Shown: piece after piece, positions 53,782 to 62,765 of the stretch
Numbering within the stretch: position 1 is the first letter of the stretch
Layout: each line of letters begins with the position of its first letter
Assembly: GCF_000829695.1 (NCBI RefSeq)
Contig: NZ_BBNN01000028.1
Coordinates: forward strand, 62,001-126,000
Length of the DNA: 64,000 nt
Direction of reading: 5' to 3'
From: Streptomyces sp. NBRC 110035
GTDB lineage: Bacteria > Actinomycetota > Actinomycetes > Streptomycetales > Streptomycetaceae
The notes under the pieces: generated by a model
Databases searched by the model: none
Told to the model about the DNA's origin: nothing
What the model saw: only the letters and a program-made list of their open reading frames with translations
Made by a program: the position numbers and the translations under genes

Positions 53782-54687
53782 ATGATCGAGGCACGGCGGC
53801 TCCACATCCTCCGTGCGGTGGCCGACCACCGCACGGTCACGGCGGCGGCCGCCGCGCTGTACCTGACCCCGTCCGCGGTGTCCCAGCAGCTCGCCGCGCT
53901 CGAGCAGGAGACCGGCCACCGGCTGGTGGAGCGCGGGGCCAAGGGCGTACGGCTGACCCCGGCCGGCGAGATCCTGCTCGGCCACACCCATGTGGTCCTC
54001 GCCCAGCTGGAGCGGGCCGCGGCCGAACTCGCCGCATACGGTTCGGGCGCGGCCGGCACCGTCACCGTCGCCTCCTTCGCGACCGGGATCGCCCAGGTCG
54101 TCGCCCCCGCGGTGGTCCGCCTCGCCGCGGCGGCGCCCGGTATCCGCATCCGTGTCCAGGACGCCGAGGGCGACGCCAGCCTGCCGATGCTCCTGGACCG
54201 GCAGGTCGACGTCGCCGTGGCCGTCGAGTACCGCGGGGCACCGCCCGCCGACGACCCCCGCCTGACGCACGTCCCCCTGTACGCGGAGCCCTTCGACGCG
54301 GTCGTCCCCGTCACCCACCGGCTGGCCGACATCGCCGAGGTCCCGCTCGCCGAACTGGCCAAGGACCCGTGGATCGGCCCGTACCCCGGCAACCCCTGCC
54401 ACGATGTGGTCGTCCTGGCCTGCGAGAACGCAGGATTCCAGCCCCGGCTCGAGCACTCCTCCGACGACTTCCGCGCGGTGGTGGCCCTGGCCTCGGCGGA
54501 CGTGGGCGTCGCACTGGTCCCGCGCTCGGCACTGCGCGGCACGGACCTGACCGGTGTGACCGTCCGGCCGGTCGACGGTGTCGCGCCGACCCGCCGGGTC
54601 TTCGCCGCCGTGCGCCGGGGAGCCGAGGAACACCCGCTGATCCGCCCGGTCCTGGACGCGCTCGGCGAGGCCGCCGACGAGGCGTAG
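53782..54687 (+). CDS. LysR-family transcriptional regulator
   Basis: 301 aa. N-terminal HTH (residues about 3-60: LHILRAVADHRTVTAAAAALYL; PSAVSQQLAALEQETG) and a LysR substrate-binding domain (VAPAVVRLAAAAPGIRI to PVLDALGEA). Same strand and only 13 bp after kbl, so it is probably co-transcribed with threonine catabolism, though LysR regulators are more often divergent from their targets. Start ATG 53782 is well placed for the conserved HTH. Confidence 0.92.
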   Translation: MIEARRLHILRAVADHRTVTAAAAALYLTPSAVSQQLAALEQETGHRLVERGAKGVRLTPAGEILLGHTHVVLAQLERAAAELAAYGSGAAGTVTVASFATGIAQVVAPAVVRLAAAAPGIRIRVQDAEGDASLPMLLDRQVDVAVAVEYRGAPPADDPRLTHVPLYAEPFDAVVPVTHRLADIAEVPLAELAKDPWIGPYPGNPCHDVVVLACENAGFQPRLEHSSDDFRAVVALASADVGVALVPRSALRGTDLTGVTVRPVDGVAPTRRVFAAVRRGAEEHPLIRPVLDALGEAADEA

Positions 54688-54865
54688 GACCGACCACGTC
54701 GGCGTCGGCGGCGGCACCCCTGTTCCCGGGCCGGCCTCCTCCAGCTGGAACCGAAGCAGCCCGTCCGGCCGTCTCCGCAGTCGGCCACGCCGCCACGCGA
54801 GGCCGTGTGGGCCACGCGAGGCCGTGTGGGCCACACGGAACAGATCCCGAGGAGAAGACGCACTC
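54688..54865. repeat. Intergenic region with a 19-bp tandem repeat
   Basis: GCCACGCGAGGCCGTGTGG occurs twice in tandem (54792-54810, 54811-54829), followed by a third partial copy. The same stretch forms CCGTGTG-3-CACACGG (54821-54837), a potential hairpin. It could end the kbl-lysR transcript. Confidence 0.55.
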
Positions 54866-55162
54866 GTGGAAGCAGCAGCCGCCTCCCCGGTGGTCGGTGT
54901 GCCCCTCGGGGGTGCCGCCTTCGCGGGCGTGGGCACCCGTCCGACCGCCCGCCGCGGCTTCACCCGCAAGGTCACCCGGCGGGCCACCGCGGTCTGCGCC
55001 GCCCCGGCCGGCGTGCTCTCCCTGTTCGTGCTCGTCTTCCCGGCACGGCGGCGGTCCGCCCGGTCGCGCGTCGCCCGACCCCTCACGCGGGACGGGCTCC
55101 GGCCGTCCCGGCCGCCGCGCTCCTCGGTGGGCTCGCAGCGGCCGTACCCCTGGCGGGCGTGA
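54866..55162 (+). CDS. Doubtful small ORF
   Basis: 98 codons from GTG 54866 (GAGGAGAAG about 10 bases upstream). One hydrophobic stretch (AVCAAPAGVLSLFVLVFPA) could be a membrane helix. The rest is Arg/Ser/Pro-rich and reads like noise, so I would not rely on it. It fills most of the gap before the MmcQ/YjbR gene. Confidence 0.22.
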   Translation: MEAAAASPVVGVPLGGAAFAGVGTRPTARRGFTRKVTRRATAVCAAPAGVLSLFVLVFPARRRSARSRVARPLTRDGLRPSRPPRSSVGSQRPYPWRA

Positions 55163-55266
55163 CGCTCGGCGCCATGTGAGGAGCGAGCGCACGGTGCGGG
55201 CGCCCGCACGGGGCCCTCGCCGCTGCCGCCAGGTGATTGTCAGTGCCGACCGCTACGGTGCCTGCC

Positions 55267-55626
55267 ATGCCGGATGCCGAAGACGTACAGCGGATCGCAC
55301 TGTCCCTGCCGGACACGACGGAGAAAGTGGCCTGGAGCATGCCCACGTTCCGGGTGGCGGGGAAGATGTTCGCCACCCTGCCCGACGACGAGACGTCCGT
55401 CGCCGTGCGCTGTCCCAAGGAGGAGCGCGACGAACTGGCCCTCGCGGAGCCGGAGAAGTTCTGGATCGCGGGCCACGAGGCGCAGTTCGCCTGGGTCCGG
55501 GTCCGCCTCGCCGCCCTGGAGGACGAGGACGAACTGCGTGACATCCTCGCCGACTCCTGGCGCCAGGCGGCCCCGCCCCGGCTGCTCGACGCCCATCCCC
55601 GGCTGGGCCGGCCGCCCGGGGAGTGA
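55267..55626 (+). CDS. MmcQ/YjbR family protein
   Basis: 119 aa. Core features: ALSLPDTTEKVAWSMPTFRV, KMFATLPDDETSVAVRCP and FWIAGHEAQFAWVRVRL, as in MmcQ/YjbR (a double-wing DNA-binding-like fold of unknown function). ATG 55267 begins the family N-terminus. Single gene. Confidence 0.88.
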   Translation: MPDAEDVQRIALSLPDTTEKVAWSMPTFRVAGKMFATLPDDETSVAVRCPKEERDELALAEPEKFWIAGHEAQFAWVRVRLAALEDEDELRDILADSWRQAAPPRLLDAHPRLGRPPGE

Positions 55627-55995
55627 TCCCCGGGGCCGTGTCGGTGGGCCGTGGCACGCTCCGGGAGCGCGGACGGCGGCCCGAGCCGGAGGGGGCTCCG
55701 GCTCCCGTGAACGCCGCGATGCGCTCCCGCAGCGAGCGGGCGTCGAGACCGTGCGCGCGACATGCTCCTCGAGCCGCCCGTACCGTCCCAGCTCCCGCCG
55801 GCCCCCACCCAGCCCCGGCACCCGGTGCGGCGCGTCGGACAGCGCCTCGTTCGCCGACGTACCCGCCAGAGACGGCTCGACCAGGACGACATCAGTCCCG
55901 GCGGCCCCGGACAAAGAGGTGCGCGATCACCGCCCCGGGTGCGGTATTGTTTCCGTGCACGTCGACGCCGGGGAATCCCCAGGTCAGACGGGCAA
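55627..55995. other. Gap before tRNA-Pro, possible decayed minus-strand gene
   Basis: Read on the minus strand, VVLVEPSLAGTSANEAL and GRYGRLEEHVARTV (about 55890-55760) continue best into LDARSLRERIAAFTGAG only after a frame change near 55755. This suggests a frameshifted gene or a chance assembly of frames. No family recognised. The plus strand shows only the likely tRNA promoter region (TATTG at about 55945). Confidence 0.25.
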
Positions 55996-56069
<74 letters not shown>

Positions 56070-56086
56070 CGTGAGGAAGTCGCAGA

Positions 56087-56126
56087 CCGAGGGGCGGTTC
56101 CGGAGGTGTCCGGAACCGCCCCTCGG
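56087..56126 (+). terminator. Terminator after tRNA-Pro
   Basis: Perfect 18-bp stem (56087-56104 with 56109-56126) and 4-nt loop, 17 bp after the tRNA. Confidence 0.88.
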
Positions 56127-56308
56127 CCGTTCACGAGTTTTCTGGGAGTGGACGCCCGACACGCACCCGAAGCCTTCCCGCTCCCTGGCCGCCGGTGCCG
56201 GGGCAGCGGGAATGGAGAGGCGGCCTTCGTGGTTCCGGAGACGACGGGTCAGCTCCTGAAGCCGTTGCCGCTCGTTCGCCGCCGCCCCCTCTTCACGTGG
56301 AGCCCCTC

Positions 56309-56989
56309 ATGACCACAGCCCGGGATCTGCTCGTCGTCGTCATCGACACACGGTCCGGTACGTCCGTCGAGCCGGGCGATCTGTCGCTGGCGCTCGCGGG
56401 CGCGGAGCTGATCGACCTCATCGACGCCGGGGCCGCCGACCTCGGCGGGGACCGAGTGGTGGTGCCGGCTCCGGGGCAGGCGGCGGAGCCTGCCCCGGAG
56501 CCGGCCACCGGCGATCCGCTGCTGCGGCAGGCAGCGTCCTCGCTGGTCCGGCAGGAACCTCATGAGCCGGTCGAGGACTGGCTGTGGCGCCGTGGCCGCG
56601 ACCTGGTGGCCGCGTACCTCGCGGAGCTGGGGACGACGGGATCGGCTGCCTCCCGTTGGCGGAGCCGGAAGCCGTCGCTGAGCATCGACCCCTCGGCGCT
56701 GGCCGACTCACCGGCGCGCCGCCACGCGAACGACCGCTGGGCGGCGCACGAACCCGTGCTCGCCGCCCTCGCCGCCGCCGCGGGCGTCGCCGCCGCGGAC
56801 GGCGGCGACCCGGGCGACGGTGACCCCGGCAACGGCCCCGGGGGCCACGACGAGCTCGCGGATCTCGGCGACGACCGGGTCGTGACCGTGCTGGCCGCGG
56901 TCAACGAAGCCGTCGTCGAACTGGCCGGTGTACGGCAGCGCCGGGCCGTCGAGGCGGCGGCCTTCGACAACATCTGGCGAGCCGTGTGA
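56309..56989 (+). CDS. GOLPH3/GPP34-like protein
   Basis: 226 aa. Resembles the bacterial GPP34 family related to eukaryotic Golgi phosphoprotein 3, which binds phosphatidylinositol-4-phosphate. Visible: LSLALAGAELIDLIDAGA at the N-terminus, DRVVVPAPG, and the long helical C-terminus with LAAVNEAVVEL. A Gly/Asp-rich loop around residues 170-190 (GDPGDGDPGNGPGG) is unusual. ATG 56309 is used. The lipid ligand and role in Streptomyces are unknown to me. Confidence 0.82.
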   Translation: MTTARDLLVVVIDTRSGTSVEPGDLSLALAGAELIDLIDAGAADLGGDRVVVPAPGQAAEPAPEPATGDPLLRQAASSLVRQEPHEPVEDWLWRRGRDLVAAYLAELGTTGSAASRWRSRKPSLSIDPSALADSPARRHANDRWAAHEPVLAALAAAAGVAAADGGDPGDGDPGNGPGGHDELADLGDDRVVTVLAAVNEAVVELAGVRQRRAVEAAAFDNIWRAV

Positions 56990-57031
56990 CCGGGGTGCGA
57001 CGAGAACGGCGGGGAAGCGGCGGAGAGCCCG

Positions 57032-57568
57032 TCAGCTGAGGCAGCCCGCGTGCGCGAGGGCCTGCCTCAGCAGGACCCCGTGCCCGCCCGGCATCTCGCT
57101 CTGCACCGCCTCCGACAGCGCCTCCTGCGGGCTGAACCACACCAGGTCGAGGGCGTCCTGCCGGGGCCGGCAGTCACCCGTCACCGGCACGATGTAGGCC
57201 AGGGACACCGCGTGCTGGCGCGGGTCGTGGTACGGCGTGACCCCGTGCGTCGGGAAGTACTCGGCGACCGTGAACGGCTGGAGCGACGCCGGGACCCGGG
57301 GCAGCGCCACCGGGCCGAGGTCCTTCTCCAGATGGCGCAGCAGCGCGTCCCGGACGCGTTCGTGGTGCAGCACCCGGCCGGAGACCAGCGTCCGGCTGAC
57401 CGTGCCGTCCGGCCCGATCCGCAGCAGCAGGCCTACGCTGGTGACTTCGCCGCTGTCGTCGACACGTACGGGGACGGACTCGACGTACAGGATCGGCATG
57501 CGGGCACGTGTCATCTCCAGTTCGTCGGAGGACAGCCATCCAGGCGTGGTTTCGGTCGTGTCAGACAT
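57032..57568 (-). CDS. NUDIX-like (DUF4916) protein
   Basis: 178 aa. PGWLSSDELEMTRARMPI, LLRIGPDGTVSRTLVSGRVLHHE and AYIVPVTGDCRPRQDALDLVWF match the DUF4916 NUDIX-like group. The classical NUDIX box GX5EX7REUXEEXGU is not intact, so hydrolase activity is uncertain. ATG 57568 sits next to an AT-rich promoter-like stretch (57569-57600). Convergent with the GOLPH3-like gene. Confidence 0.8.
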   Translation of the reverse strand: MSDTTETTPGWLSSDELEMTRARMPILYVESVPVRVDDSGEVTSVGLLLRIGPDGTVSRTLVSGRVLHHERVRDALLRHLEKDLGPVALPRVPASLQPFTVAEYFPTHGVTPYHDPRQHAVSLAYIVPVTGDCRPRQDALDLVWFSPQEALSEAVQSEMPGGHGVLLRQALAHAGCLS

Positions 57569-57678
57569 TGTTTGATCATACTTTCAACGGTTCGGGCTGA
57601 CAGGGATGGCCGCTCCGCGGTGGTGTGTCCTCCTCGAAGAGCCCGGCCGGGTCAGCGGGGCGGGGGCGGAGCGACGCG

Positions 57679-58494
57679 TCAGGGTTTCACGGCCACCGCG
57701 CCGTACTGCGGTACCACCGGGGCGGCGGAGCCGGTCCCGGCGCGCCAACGCGAGCAGGACACCAGGCCGGGCTCGACCGGAGTCAGCCCCTCAAGGAACG
57801 CGGCGATGTCCTCGGCACCGCGAGCGGTGATCGGGGGAGTGGCGTTCTCGTTCCAGAACTCCATCGCCGGGACCTGGTTCTCGCCGCCCACCTCGGCGTC
57901 GTGGGTGGGGTGGGTGAGGACGAGGAAACTGCCGGAGGGGAGCCGGTCCATGATGTGCCGCACGGTTGCGCGCGCCTGTTCGGTGTCGAGGACGAAGTTG
58001 AGGATCCCCAGCATCATCACCGCGACCGGGCGGTCGAAGTCGAGGGTGGCCGCGGCCTGCTCGAGTATGGCGTCCGGGTCGCGCACGTCGGCGTCGATGT
58101 AGTCGGTGGCGCCCTCCCGGGTGCCGGTGAGCAGGGTCCGGGCGTGCATCAGCACGATCGGGTCGTTGTCGACGTAGACGATCCGGGAGTCGGGCGCGAT
58201 CCGCTGGGCGATCTCGTGGGTGTTCTCCGCGGTGGGCAGCCCGGTGCCGATGTCGAGGAACTGCCGCACACCGCGCTCACCGGCCAGGTAGGTGACGGCC
58301 CGCCCCAGGAACCCCCGGTCCGCACGGGCGATGTCCCGGATGACGGGGATGATCGAGGCGACCCGGTCGCCGACCCGCTGGTCGACCTCGTAGTTGTCCT
58401 TGCCGCCGATCCAGTGGTTCCACACGCGTGCGTTGTGCGCCACCGAGGTGTCCAGCCGCGTCGAGCCGCGCGGCGGGGTGCGGTTCTCACCCAC
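57679..58494 (-). CDS. SAM-dependent methyltransferase (DUF574 family)
   Basis: 271 aa, the usual length. DTSVAHNARVWNHWIGGKDNYEVD is the family opening (given in parts), with SAM-binding QFLDIGTGLPTAENTHE and IVYVDNDPIVLMHA. GTG 58494 has a purine-rich GGAGGGGAAGGGA immediately upstream; the longer frame to 58560 is low-complexity. Streptomyces genomes carry many copies. Substrates are generally unknown. Confidence 0.9.
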   Translation of the reverse strand: MGENRTPPRGSTRLDTSVAHNARVWNHWIGGKDNYEVDQRVGDRVASIIPVIRDIARADRGFLGRAVTYLAGERGVRQFLDIGTGLPTAENTHEIAQRIAPDSRIVYVDNDPIVLMHARTLLTGTREGATDYIDADVRDPDAILEQAAATLDFDRPVAVMMLGILNFVLDTEQARATVRHIMDRLPSGSFLVLTHPTHDAEVGGENQVPAMEFWNENATPPITARGAEDIAAFLEGLTPVEPGLVSCSRWRAGTGSAAPVVPQYGAVAVKP

Positions 58495-58674
58495 GTCCCT
58501 TCCCCTCCCTCTTTCCTGCCTTCGCCCTTTCCCACGACCGGATCCGGCCGCCGCGGCCATTGTGCCTGCGCGGTGATCACGTTGTCCCGGGAACGGCAGA
58601 GCGGGGCGGGGGCCGGAGGAAAGGGGACGCCGAGGAGAGGCGGGGAGCGTCGTGGGGTCCGCCGTCGCGGCCCG

Positions 58675-59157
58675 TCACGCCTGGTCGGGGGCGTTCTCGG
58701 CCTCGAACATCCAGCGCTGCTTCTCCAGCTGGGCGGTGACGGAGATCAGCAGGTCCTGGGTGACCGGGTCCGGCTCCCCGGTGACGTCGACGCGCTCGCG
58801 CAGCCGTACGATCGCGGTCCCCAGCGCCTCCGCCATCAGCCGGACGACGTCCGCGTCGCGCAGCCGGCCCTCCTCGGGGACGGGCAGCGCGAAGACCTTG
58901 GCAACGGTCTCCGGACGGCCGTCCGGCGGTACGCCGAGCGCCGCGGCCCGCTCCGCGACCGTGTCGGCCCCTGTGCGCGCGGTCGAGACCACTTCGTCCA
59001 GCTGGAGGTGGACCGAGCGGAACCGCGGACCCACGACGTTCCAGTGGGCCTGCTTGCCGATCAGTGAGAGACCGAGCAGATCCACCAGGGTGTCCTGGAG
59101 TGCCTTGGCGGCGACCCGGCGGGCCTCGTCGGGCAGGGTGCTCCGCACAACGGTCAT
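58675..59157 (-). CDS. dps: Dps-family DNA-protection/ferritin-like protein
   Basis: 160 aa. Ferroxidase-site residues are in LIGKQAHWNVVGPRFRSVHLQLDEV (in parts: His in QAHWNV, Asp/Glu in QLDEV). It oxidises and stores iron and protects DNA under oxidative stress; no signal peptide. ATG 59157 follows a short upstream region divergent from the TauE gene. Confidence 0.94.
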   Translation of the reverse strand: MTVVRSTLPDEARRVAAKALQDTLVDLLGLSLIGKQAHWNVVGPRFRSVHLQLDEVVSTARTGADTVAERAAALGVPPDGRPETVAKVFALPVPEEGRLRDADVVRLMAEALGTAIVRLRERVDVTGEPDPVTQDLLISVTAQLEKQRWMFEAENAPDQA

Positions 59158-59386
59158 GGGGTGTCGCTCCTCGTCGGTCGGTTTCGTGGGTGCTCGGCGA
59201 ACGCGCGGGTGCCCCGGGTTCCCCGGTGCAAACGCGGGCCCTCCGCGGTGCGCGCGGAGTCGGGCGCGGGCGGCGGCGGGCGCCGGGCGGCGAGCGCGGG
59301 CACCGAGCCCGGGCGCCGGACGAGGAACCGACAGGCGAGACGGTGCTTACGGCGATCGTTAGGTGGACATAGCATCGGTCTCCGCA

Positions 59387-60202
59387 ATGGACATGATGAC
59401 GCTCTGGCACCTCACCGGCTGGGAGTTCGCCGCCCTCGCCTTCGCCGCCCTGCTCGTGGGCTTCTCCAAGACCGCCGTCAGCGGGGCGAACACGGTCAGC
59501 CTCGCCCTCTTCGCAGCGGTGCTGCCCGCCCGCGCCTCCACCGGCGTACTGCTGCCCCTCCTCATCGCCGGTGACGTGCTCGCCGTCCTCACCTACCGGC
59601 GGCACGCCCACTGGCCCACGCTGTGGCGGCTGTTCCCGGCGGTCGCGGCCGGTGTCGTCGTCGGCACCGTCTTCCTGACGTGGGCGGACGACGAGGCCGT
59701 GGGGACGTCGATCGGGGCGATCCTGCTGCTGATGGCCGCGGTGACGGTATGGCGGCGGCGGGCGGCAAACCGGGCCGCGAGAACCGCCTCCGGGGCCGAG
59801 CGCGAACGGGGCGAACGGAACGGCCCGGACGGGGTCGCCTCCCGGGCCGGCCGGATCAGGGCCCGCTCGTACGGCGTCCTCGGCGGCTTCACCACCATGG
59901 TCGCCAACGCGGGCGGACCGGTGATGTCCCTGTACCTGCTGTCCGCCGGCTTCCGGAAACTGGGGTTCCTCGGGACCTCGGCGTTCTTCTTCCTGATCGT
60001 CAACACGTCCAAGGTGCCGTTCAGCGTGGGCCTCGGACTGATCAACGCGGAGTCACTGCTGCTCGACGCGGCGCTCGTGCTGTTCGTCGTTCCCGGCGCG
60101 CTGCTCGGGACATGGGCCGTCGGCCGGATCAACCAGCGGCTGTTCGAGCACCTGGTGATCGCGGCGACGGTGGTGGGCGGCCTGCAACTCCTGCTGCGCT
60201 GA
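59387..60202 (+). CDS. TauE/SafE (TSUP) family anion permease
   Basis: 271 aa with seven to eight hydrophobic segments. WEFAALAFAALLVGFSKTAVSG and the second half-repeat GGFTTMVANAGGPVMSLYLL are family features. Members export sulfite, sulfoacetate or other organosulfur anions. A basic loop rich in Arg/Glu (about residues 125-155) separates the halves. ATG 59387 was chosen; GTG 59363 and ATG 59393/59396 are alternatives and no site has a clear Shine-Dalgarno. Confidence 0.88.
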   Translation: MDMMTLWHLTGWEFAALAFAALLVGFSKTAVSGANTVSLALFAAVLPARASTGVLLPLLIAGDVLAVLTYRRHAHWPTLWRLFPAVAAGVVVGTVFLTWADDEAVGTSIGAILLLMAAVTVWRRRAANRAARTASGAERERGERNGPDGVASRAGRIRARSYGVLGGFTTMVANAGGPVMSLYLLSAGFRKLGFLGTSAFFFLIVNTSKVPFSVGLGLINAESLLLDAALVLFVVPGALLGTWAVGRINQRLFEHLVIAATVVGGLQLLLR

Positions 60203-60231
60203 GGAGGGAGCCGTTGCGGTGCGCGCCCGGC

Positions 60232-61635
60232 TCACCGTCCGAGGAAGGGACCCTGCCCTTCCGGTACGTCCGGGAGGTCCGGGTGATGCCGGAACCGGCT
60301 CGGGGCCGCCGTACGGCCGACCGTCGCCGCCAGTTTGCGCAGCCGCCGCCAGTTCAGGCGCGGGGGGGCCTGGGCCGCGCCGGGCCGTTTGCGCGGGACG
60401 CGGACGCGGAGCGCGCCGGGCGCGATACGGCAGCGGACGGGCGCGGGCAGCAGCAGCGCCTCACCGTCGACCCCGGCCTCGATCTCCGCCCGGTCGCCCT
60501 CGACGAGGACCTCGGAGGCGGTCAGGTTGGTGAGGCGGCCCCGCGAGGGATCCAGCAGCAGCACGGCGGCGTCTACCGCGCTCTCGACCTTGACGCCGAG
60601 GACCCCGAGCACCCCCGTGTCCAGCCGCTCCCGTCGGCCGAGGCCGAAGGGGTCGTCGGTGCGGTAGGGGTTGTTGCTGACCAGTACGGCCTGCGGATTG
60701 TCGAGCGCCGTGTCCCCCACGTGGGCGACCAGCCGGGCGCCCTGCTGGCCGGTGAGCAGGTCGGGCAGCAGGTCCAGGCTGGTGCCGATCTTGTCGTCCC
60801 GGTAGGCGGGGCTCTGCACGATCGACGCGTACGCGCCGAAGGACGCGTTGTTCACGAAGGGCTGGTCACCGGCGAAACCCAGATCGACGCGCAGCTCCAC
60901 CCCGTCGGTGAGCGCGTCCAGGCAGGCCGCCGGATCGCCGCGGTCCAGGCCCAGGTCCAGGGCGAAGTGATTGCGGGTCCCGGCGCTGATGACCAGGAAC
61001 GGGACGTCGTGCTCGGCGGCCACGGCCGCGACCAGCGCCTGCGTGCCGTCACCGCCCGCGGCGCCCAGCAGGTCCGCGCCGCCCGCGACGGCCTCCCGGG
61101 CCATCGCCATCACGTCGTTCTCCTTGTCCGGATCGAGCAGGACGACCCGGGCGCCCAGCCGTTCCGCCTTCTCCCGCAGCCGGTAGCGGCCCACCTTGCC
61201 GCCGCCCGACCGCGGATTCATGATGAGCACCGCCCGCCGGGGCGGCGGAGTCCGCTGTTCCCCCGGCCGTCCGCGCAGCCGCTCGCTTCCCGTCCCGCGC
61301 AGCGCGAAACGGCCGCTCCACACGGACAGCGCCCACAGGGCCAGCGACAGCGGGAGGGCCCAGAACAGGATGACCGCGTACACGGTGACGACGGCCGCGG
61401 GCACACAGACGGCGACCAGCGCGGCCACCCAGCGCAGCGGCCCCCGCAGGGTCAGCGTCCACCACAGGGCGGCGGCACTGACGGCGAGCCCGACCGCACC
61501 GCAGAGCAGCACCACCAGGCCTCGCGTGCCGCCGTAGACGAGCGGGATCACCACCGCGAGCGCGGCCGCGGCCAGCGCCGCCCGTGCGGCCCACCGCTGG
61601 GCCCGGTAGGCCCGCCTGCTCAAGTCCACGGCCAT
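60232..61635 (-). CDS. Membrane-anchored diacylglycerol kinase-type lipid kinase
   Basis: 467 aa. The N-terminal 140 residues contain about four membrane segments. A DAGK catalytic domain follows (VLIMNPRSGGGKVGR; GGDGTQALVAAVAAEHDVPFLVISAGTRNHFALDLG, shown in parts), with the nucleotide-binding Gly/Asp GGDGT. It phosphorylates diacylglycerol or a related lipid or sphingoid base. ATG 61635 has GGAGGAG four bases upstream; the longer frame to 61914 lies in the promoter region. Confidence 0.92.
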   Translation of the reverse strand: MAVDLSRRAYRAQRWAARAALAAAALAVVIPLVYGGTRGLVVLLCGAVGLAVSAAALWWTLTLRGPLRWVAALVAVCVPAAVVTVYAVILFWALPLSLALWALSVWSGRFALRGTGSERLRGRPGEQRTPPPRRAVLIMNPRSGGGKVGRYRLREKAERLGARVVLLDPDKENDVMAMAREAVAGGADLLGAAGGDGTQALVAAVAAEHDVPFLVISAGTRNHFALDLGLDRGDPAACLDALTDGVELRVDLGFAGDQPFVNNASFGAYASIVQSPAYRDDKIGTSLDLLPDLLTGQQGARLVAHVGDTALDNPQAVLVSNNPYRTDDPFGLGRRERLDTGVLGVLGVKVESAVDAAVLLLDPSRGRLTNLTASEVLVEGDRAEIEAGVDGEALLLPAPVRCRIAPGALRVRVPRKRPGAAQAPPRLNWRRLRKLAATVGRTAAPSRFRHHPDLPDVPEGQGPFLGR

Positions 61636-61694
61636 GACTCCTCCAGTCGCCGGCGTCATCGTAGGGCGTACGGGGCCGGGGGCGAGACCGGGTT

Positions 61695-61711
61695 CCGTGA
61701 CCCGGTCACGG
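61695..61711. promoter_or_regulatory. 17-bp perfect palindrome between divergent genes
   Basis: CCGTGACC-C-GGTCACGG, about 60 bp upstream of the lipid kinase start and 180 bp before cobK. Its compactness and position suggest a dimeric repressor site. No cobalamin riboswitch features are seen upstream of cobK. Confidence 0.45.
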
Positions 61712-61893
61712 CTCATGTCCGACATCCGTGGGCCTGCCCCGTTCCCGTACCCGCCATGATCCGTTCCGGCCCTCGCCGTGACGCGGTCCGGCCCTCGCGG
61801 CGCCCCTTTCCCGGGCCCGCCGCACGCCCTCCGGCAACCGGCCCGGTACCTGCGGCCGCGGCTGCCTCGTACCGGCCCCGTACGCTCGACGCC

Positions 61894-62688
61894 ATGTCCC
61901 CGCAGCCGTCGCATCCGCCGCGACCCTCGCGCCCCTCACCCTCGTTGCCGCCCCCGCACGTCCTGCTCCTCGGCGGCACCACCGAGGCACGCGAACTCGC
62001 CGCCGAGCTGACCGCCCGCCCCGGCGTACGGGTGACCACCTCGCTCGCCGGGCGCGTGGCGCGGCCCGGAGCGGTCGCGGGCGAGGTGCGCGTCGGCGGC
62101 TTCGACGGGGCCCGAGGACTCGCCGACTGGCTGCGCGACCAGCGCGTGACCGCCCTGATCGACGCCACCCATCCGTTCGCCGGGACGATCACGGCGAACG
62201 CGGCTCGGGCCGCGACCGCGACCGGCCTGCCCCTGGTCGTCCTGCGCCGCCCCGGCTGGCAGCCGGGCCCCGGCGACCGCTGGCACCCGGTCCCCAGCCT
62301 GGAGGCCGCCGCCGACCTGTTGCCCCGGCTCGGGCAGCGGGTCCTCCTCACCACAGGCCGCCTCGGTCTCGCCGCCTTCGCACACCTGACCCGGCTCCAC
62401 TTCGCCGTACGGTCGGTGGAGCCCCCCGAGCCGCCCATGCCGCCGCACACCCGTGTCCTGCTGGCCCGCGGACCGTTCGGCGTGGCCGACGAGACGGCTC
62501 TGCTGCGCGAGCACCGCATCGACGTCCTGGTGACCAAGGACAGCGGGGGACCGGCGACCTCCGCCAAACTCACGGCAGCCCGCGGACTCGGCCTGCCGGT
62601 CGTGGTCGTCAGCCGCCCGCCCCTTCCGGAAGGCGTGAGCGCGGTGCCCGACGTCGCGGGCGCCCTGGAGCGACTGGAGTCCCTCTGA
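61894..62688 (+). CDS. cobK: Precorrin-6A reductase
   Basis: 264 aa. VLLLGGTTEARELAAELTARPG at the N-terminus, ALIDATHPFAGTITANA and LLTTGRLGLAAFA are CobK/CbiJ features. It reduces precorrin-6A to precorrin-6B with NADPH in the aerobic cobalamin route. ATG 61894 starts a Pro/Ser-rich leader of about 20 residues before the conserved core. Convergent with cobF, sharing a terminator. Confidence 0.93.
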   Translation: MSPQPSHPPRPSRPSPSLPPPHVLLLGGTTEARELAAELTARPGVRVTTSLAGRVARPGAVAGEVRVGGFDGARGLADWLRDQRVTALIDATHPFAGTITANAARAATATGLPLVVLRRPGWQPGPGDRWHPVPSLEAAADLLPRLGQRVLLTTGRLGLAAFAHLTRLHFAVRSVEPPEPPMPPHTRVLLARGPFGVADETALLREHRIDVLVTKDSGGPATSAKLTAARGLGLPVVVVSRPPLPEGVSAVPDVAGALERLESL

Positions 62689-62689
62689 G

Positions 62690-62720
62690 GCGCCCCGGGG
62701 CCCACGCGTCCCCGGGGCGC
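62690..62720. terminator. Bidirectional terminator between cobK and cobF
   Basis: Perfect 11-bp stem (62690-62700 with 62710-62720), 9-nt loop, immediately after the cobK stop. Confidence 0.75.
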
Positions 62721-62733
62721 ACCTGCCTACAGG

Positions 62734-62765
62734 GCTCATCCGTCCCCGGGGCTCATCCGTCCCCG
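62734..62765. repeat. 16-bp tandem duplication at the 3' end of cobF
   Basis: GGCTCATCCGTCCCCG occurs twice in direct tandem. The second copy includes the cobF stop codon (62753-62755). The first copy is a shifted duplicate just beyond it and does not alter the reading frame before the stop. Confidence 0.85.

Noticed and set aside
61636..61893. Cobalamin riboswitch upstream of cobK
   Set aside because: No B12-box-like sequence or matching stems found; only a 17-bp palindrome is present.
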